From Planktotalea sp. (GTDB taxonomy: Bacteria > Pseudomonadota > Alphaproteobacteria > Rhodobacterales > Rhodobacteraceae), in NCBI RefSeq assembly GCF_018607995.1, contig NZ_JABBAL010000023.1, forward strand, positions 1 through 64,000: a stretch of DNA of 64,000 bases, written 5' to 3'. Below are positions 61,763 to 64,000 of this stretch, piece by piece. The notes beneath the pieces are model-generated. The model searched no databases. It saw nothing but the letters and a program-made list of their open reading frames with translations, and was not told the origin of the DNA. Within the stretch, counting starts at the first letter, position 1. Each line of letters starts with the position of its first letter. A program made the position numbers and the translations under genes.

Positions 61763-62623
61763 TCAAGCTCCCTTTGGATCACGTTTCACAATCGCATTGA
61801 AATCATCCTCATCCTCAATATCACCAGACTTGTTAAGCCAAATATCAGCGATCTGCGCAAAGCCACTGAGATCAATGCCAGACCCTTTAGCAAGGTCCAA
61901 TGCAAGACCAACATCCTTGCGCATCAAACCCATCGTAAAGCCTGAATTAAACGTATCGTTCAGGATCCATTTCTCGAAATTAACCTCGCTCACGCCACTG
62001 CGCCCTGAGCCAGCGTTGATCCCCTCAAGCAAATCTTGCGGGTTCACACCCGCCGCTTGCCCCAAGCGAACCGCCTCACCCACCAACACAAGATTGGCCG
62101 CGCAGAGCATGTTATTCGCGATCTTCGCCGCATGCCCCGCGCCGGAACCACCAACGATCACCGTCTTCACGGTGAGGATATCCAGAAGAGGGCGCAACGT
62201 TTCAATAGCATCACCGTCACCGCCCAAAAGCATCGTAATGCTGCCCGCATTTGCCGCAGCGGGACCACCGCTGACAGGGCCGTCGATAAAGGCAAAACCA
62301 CCTGCCGTGCCTTTCGCAGACATGGCTTGTGACGTGGCAGGTTCGGAGGTCGATGTATCCAGTATGATCGTGCCCTCCTGCAAGCTCGGCAGCATATCCT
62401 CCATCACCACTTCGACAATCGCGGCTTTGGGCAAGGACAGGATGATCACGTCGCAATGCGCCGCCAATTCACGCGCAGAAGCGGCAAGCTGTGCGCCCAT
62501 TGCCGCGACCTTCGCGCTATTCTCAGAGTTTGGATCAAAGCAAGTCAGCCCGTGCCCTGCACCAATGATTTGGGAGGCCATACCACCCCCCATATTCCCG
62601 CACCCGATCAGTCCAACCTGCAT
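61763..62623 (-). CDS. 3-Hydroxyisobutyrate dehydrogenase-family oxidoreductase
   Basis: A 286-residue beta-hydroxyacid dehydrogenase. The cofactor loop is VGLIGCGNMGGGMASQIIGA, the substrate signature is DGPVSGGPAAANAGS, and the catalytic Lys lies in AAKIANNMLCA (GxGxxxKxxxN type). AAGGA precedes the ATG at 62623. It oxidises a short hydroxyacid (or reduces a tartronate-type semialdehyde). Its stop and the start of the aldehyde dehydrogenase are one base apart, so hydroxyacid to semialdehyde to acid could be consecutive steps. Confidence 0.9.
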   Translation of the reverse strand: MQVGLIGCGNMGGGMASQIIGAGHGLTCFDPNSENSAKVAAMGAQLAASARELAAHCDVIILSLPKAAIVEVVMEDMLPSLQEGTIILDTSTSEPATSQAMSAKGTAGGFAFIDGPVSGGPAAANAGSITMLLGGDGDAIETLRPLLDILTVKTVIVGGSGAGHAAKIANNMLCAANLVLVGEAVRLGQAAGVNPQDLLEGINAGSGRSGVSEVNFEKWILNDTFNSGFTMGLMRKDVGLALDLAKGSGIDLSGFAQIADIWLNKSGDIEDEDDFNAIVKRDPKGA

Positions 62624-62643
62624 CACATCTATCCTTAAAATTT

Positions 62644-63798
62644 CTAGCCAATCGTGGCGAATGCTCGCTCTAAATCAGCAATCAAATCATCCGGCTGCTC
62701 CAAGCCGATATTGAGCCGCACCAAACGGCCCGAGAAGTCTTTTCCAGGCCGTTCAAGTCGCGGATAGACAACAGCCAAACTATGGACGCCACCCCAACTT
62801 AGGCCGATATGAAATAGCTCCAGCGCTTCTAAGAAGTTTTCAACTTGCCCAGGCGTTACACTGCCTTTGAAGAGGATGGAGAACACACTGGTTGAGCCGC
62901 TAAAATCCCTTTGCCAAGTCGCATGACCGGGGCAAGTGGGAAAGGCAGGATGGAACACCGCTTCGATCTCTGAACGATCAGCAAGATTGTGTGCCACTTG
63001 CAAAGTCGATGCCTCAAGCTGCGCAAGACGCACAGGCAAAGTTTGCAAACCGCGCAAGGCGAGGCTGCAATCATCTGGTGATACGGCAAGGCCCAACTGG
63101 CGATAAACGGGTCCGAGTTTTTCGAAAGCCGCGCCATCGCGTGCAGAGACGGAACCAAGCAGCAAATCGCTATGACCACCAACGTATTTTGTGAGCGCCT
63201 GCATACTGACATCAACGCCATGTGCGAAAGCATCAAACATCACCCCCGCAGCATATGTGTTGTCCAACGCAACGCCGACGCCGCGCGCATGCGCCGCGTC
63301 GGCAATTGCTGGAACATCCTGAATTTCCATCGTGACAGAACCGGGGCTTTCGCACCAAATCAACGCCGTGTTGTCGCGAATAAGTGTTGTGATACCCTCG
63401 CCAATCAACGGGTCATAGGCTTCCACTTCGATGCCCAAACCACGCAAGATGCCTGCGGCCATTTCCTTGTTGGGACCGTAGGCAGAATGCGGCACCAGCG
63501 CGTGGCTGCCGGCAGTGCAATAGGCGAAATAAACCAAAGCAATCGCCGCTTGCCCACCCGGTACAATCAACGTGCGATGCGCACCCTCAATATCGCTAAG
63601 ACGCGCAGCGAGTTCCAGTGCAGTCGGTGTTCCATAAAGCCCGTAGGAATAGCCGTTCTCGGCCTGATCCCAGCTGTCTTTCACGCTCAATTGATCCTCG
63701 AACACGACGGTTGAGCCACGATACACTGGCGTCACCAATGACGCATAATCGCGCCTCGCACGAGGTGTGGGATTTAGAAGTTTCGTGCGCCAATCCAT
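62644..63798 (-). CDS. metC: Cystathionine beta-lyase
   Basis: A 384-residue PLP enzyme of the Cys/Met metabolism family. The N-terminal RGSTVVFED, GLYGTPTALELAARLSDIEG, the PLP-stacking Tyr region and VDVSMQALTKYVGGHSDLLL (the Schiff-base Lys is in TKYVGGH) are present; SLAVVYPRLERPG lies near the C-terminus. It splits cystathionine to homocysteine, pyruvate and ammonia. The assignment over cystathionine gamma-synthase rests on the general pattern (RGSTV, SWGG), moderately sure. It is the gene before the hydroxyisobutyrate-type dehydrogenase in the run. Confidence 0.88.
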   Translation of the reverse strand: MDWRTKLLNPTPRARRDYASLVTPVYRGSTVVFEDQLSVKDSWDQAENGYSYGLYGTPTALELAARLSDIEGAHRTLIVPGGQAAIALVYFAYCTAGSHALVPHSAYGPNKEMAAGILRGLGIEVEAYDPLIGEGITTLIRDNTALIWCESPGSVTMEIQDVPAIADAAHARGVGVALDNTYAAGVMFDAFAHGVDVSMQALTKYVGGHSDLLLGSVSARDGAAFEKLGPVYRQLGLAVSPDDCSLALRGLQTLPVRLAQLEASTLQVAHNLADRSEIEAVFHPAFPTCPGHATWQRDFSGSTSVFSILFKGSVTPGQVENFLEALELFHIGLSWGGVHSLAVVYPRLERPGKDFSGRLVRLNIGLEQPDDLIADLERAFATIG

Positions 63799-63805
63799 CA
63801 GTCTC

Positions 63806-64000
63806 TCACTCCGCTATGGTCTGTGTTTGCAACTGTAATATGGTTTCCAAATAGAGGCTGACCGCCGCTTTGATTTGCGCGATCGAGACATATTCATCAA
63901 GCGAGTGGCATTGCGCCAGATCTCCCGCCCCGCAGATCACCGTCGCGCAGCAAAAATTCGGCGCATCTGTAGAGCCAGGAAAGGTCATGAAGTCAGCGGC
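63806..64000 (-). CDS. M20-family deacetylase (acetylornithine deacetylase-like), C-terminal part
   Basis: The last 64 residues of a protein running off the right edge of the window. The segment FMTFPGSTDAPNF, then CGAGDLAQCHSLDEYVSIAQ, is typical of the C-terminus of ArgE/M20 peptidases, where the metal-binding His lies in CHSLDEYV. Such enzymes deacetylate N-acetylornithine or related amides. It ends seven bases before the metC start, consistent with one transcript. Subfamily cannot be confirmed from this fragment. Confidence 0.75.
   Translation of the reverse strand, partial: AADFMTFPGSTDAPNFCCATVICGAGDLAQCHSLDEYVSIAQIKAAVSLYLETILQLQTQTIAE

Noticed and set aside
61698-62714. A 338-codon plus-strand frame covering the hydroxyisobutyrate-type dehydrogenase
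   Set aside because: It is antisense to a gene with clear cofactor and catalytic motifs, is Pro/Ser/Ala-rich and crosses into a second gene.
1-64000. CRISPR array, prophage or complete transposase gene
   Set aside because: No regularly spaced direct repeats, no cas genes, no phage structural genes and no transposase were seen.

Overview
This 64 kb window looks like the chromosome of a marine alphaproteobacterium of the Rhodobacterales (Roseobacter group). The evidence is the rpmH-rnpA-yidD order, the MrpA-MrpB fusion antiporter, the imuA-imuB-dnaE2 mutasome cassette, the TAXI-TRAP transporter, single-ATPase-domain sugar ABC transport and a protocatechuate 4,5-cleavage pathway. A genus cannot be fixed from the sequence; the many fresh pseudogenes recall genome-degrading polar roseobacters, but that is a guess.

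Layout. 0-7.8 kb: the end of fructose-1,6-bisphosphatase, then a complete xylose system (xylFHGBA on the minus strand, divergent ROK repressor on the plus strand). 7.8-11.1 kb: an exported FG-GAP/UnbV protein translationally coupled to the repressor, a diheme peroxidase facing it, and rpiB. 11.2-17.1 kb: the six-gene Mrp Na+/H+ antiporter operon, then tRNA-Arg(ACG). 17.4-21 kb: an orphan histidine kinase, a flavoprotein disulfide reductase and a TVP38 membrane protein. 21.3-25.3 kb: rpmH, rnpA and yidD, an AT-rich insert carrying a DUF900-type hydrolase, ttcA, and a lytic transglycosylase. 25.3-26.6 kb: a decayed tungstate-type ABC transporter. 26.8-32.1 kb: imuA, imuB, dnaE2. 32.1-38.9 kb: a sulfatase with a TAXI-TRAP transporter, flanked on both sides by pseudogenes (type III polyketide synthase on the left; GMC oxidoreductase and DUF4166 protein on the right).

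38.9-47.2 kb is the most unusual part: one eight-gene minus-strand operon joining a complete Rieske oxygenase system (reductase, alpha, beta) to an acyl-CoA ligase, a thiolase-fold protein without its nucleophilic cysteine, a DUF35 protein fused to an SDR domain that has lost its catalytic residues, a cyclase-type hydrolase and an SDR. Six successive junctions are 4-base overlaps. A MarR regulator and a PhyH-type dioxygenase are divergent from it. I infer a catabolic route that hydroxylates an aromatic or cyclic acid, activates a side chain as a CoA thioester and cleaves it by retro-aldol chemistry.

48.5-56.8 kb encodes the protocatechuate 4,5-cleavage pathway: galB, ligK, galD, ligI and a frameshifted P450 on the minus strand, then divergently a LysR regulator with two DNA-binding domains, followed by ligA, ligB and ligC. 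The products are pyruvate and oxaloacetate, and the pathway is a plausible sink for the Rieske/CoA operon. 56.9-64 kb: a DUF2461 protein, a broken zinc alcohol dehydrogenase, and a minus-strand run of VOC protein, serine acetyltransferase, aldehyde dehydrogenase, hydroxyisobutyrate-type dehydrogenase, cystathionine beta-lyase and the end of an ArgE-type deacetylase.

At least six loci are visibly inactivated or frameshifted, which suggests recent loss of dispensable functions.
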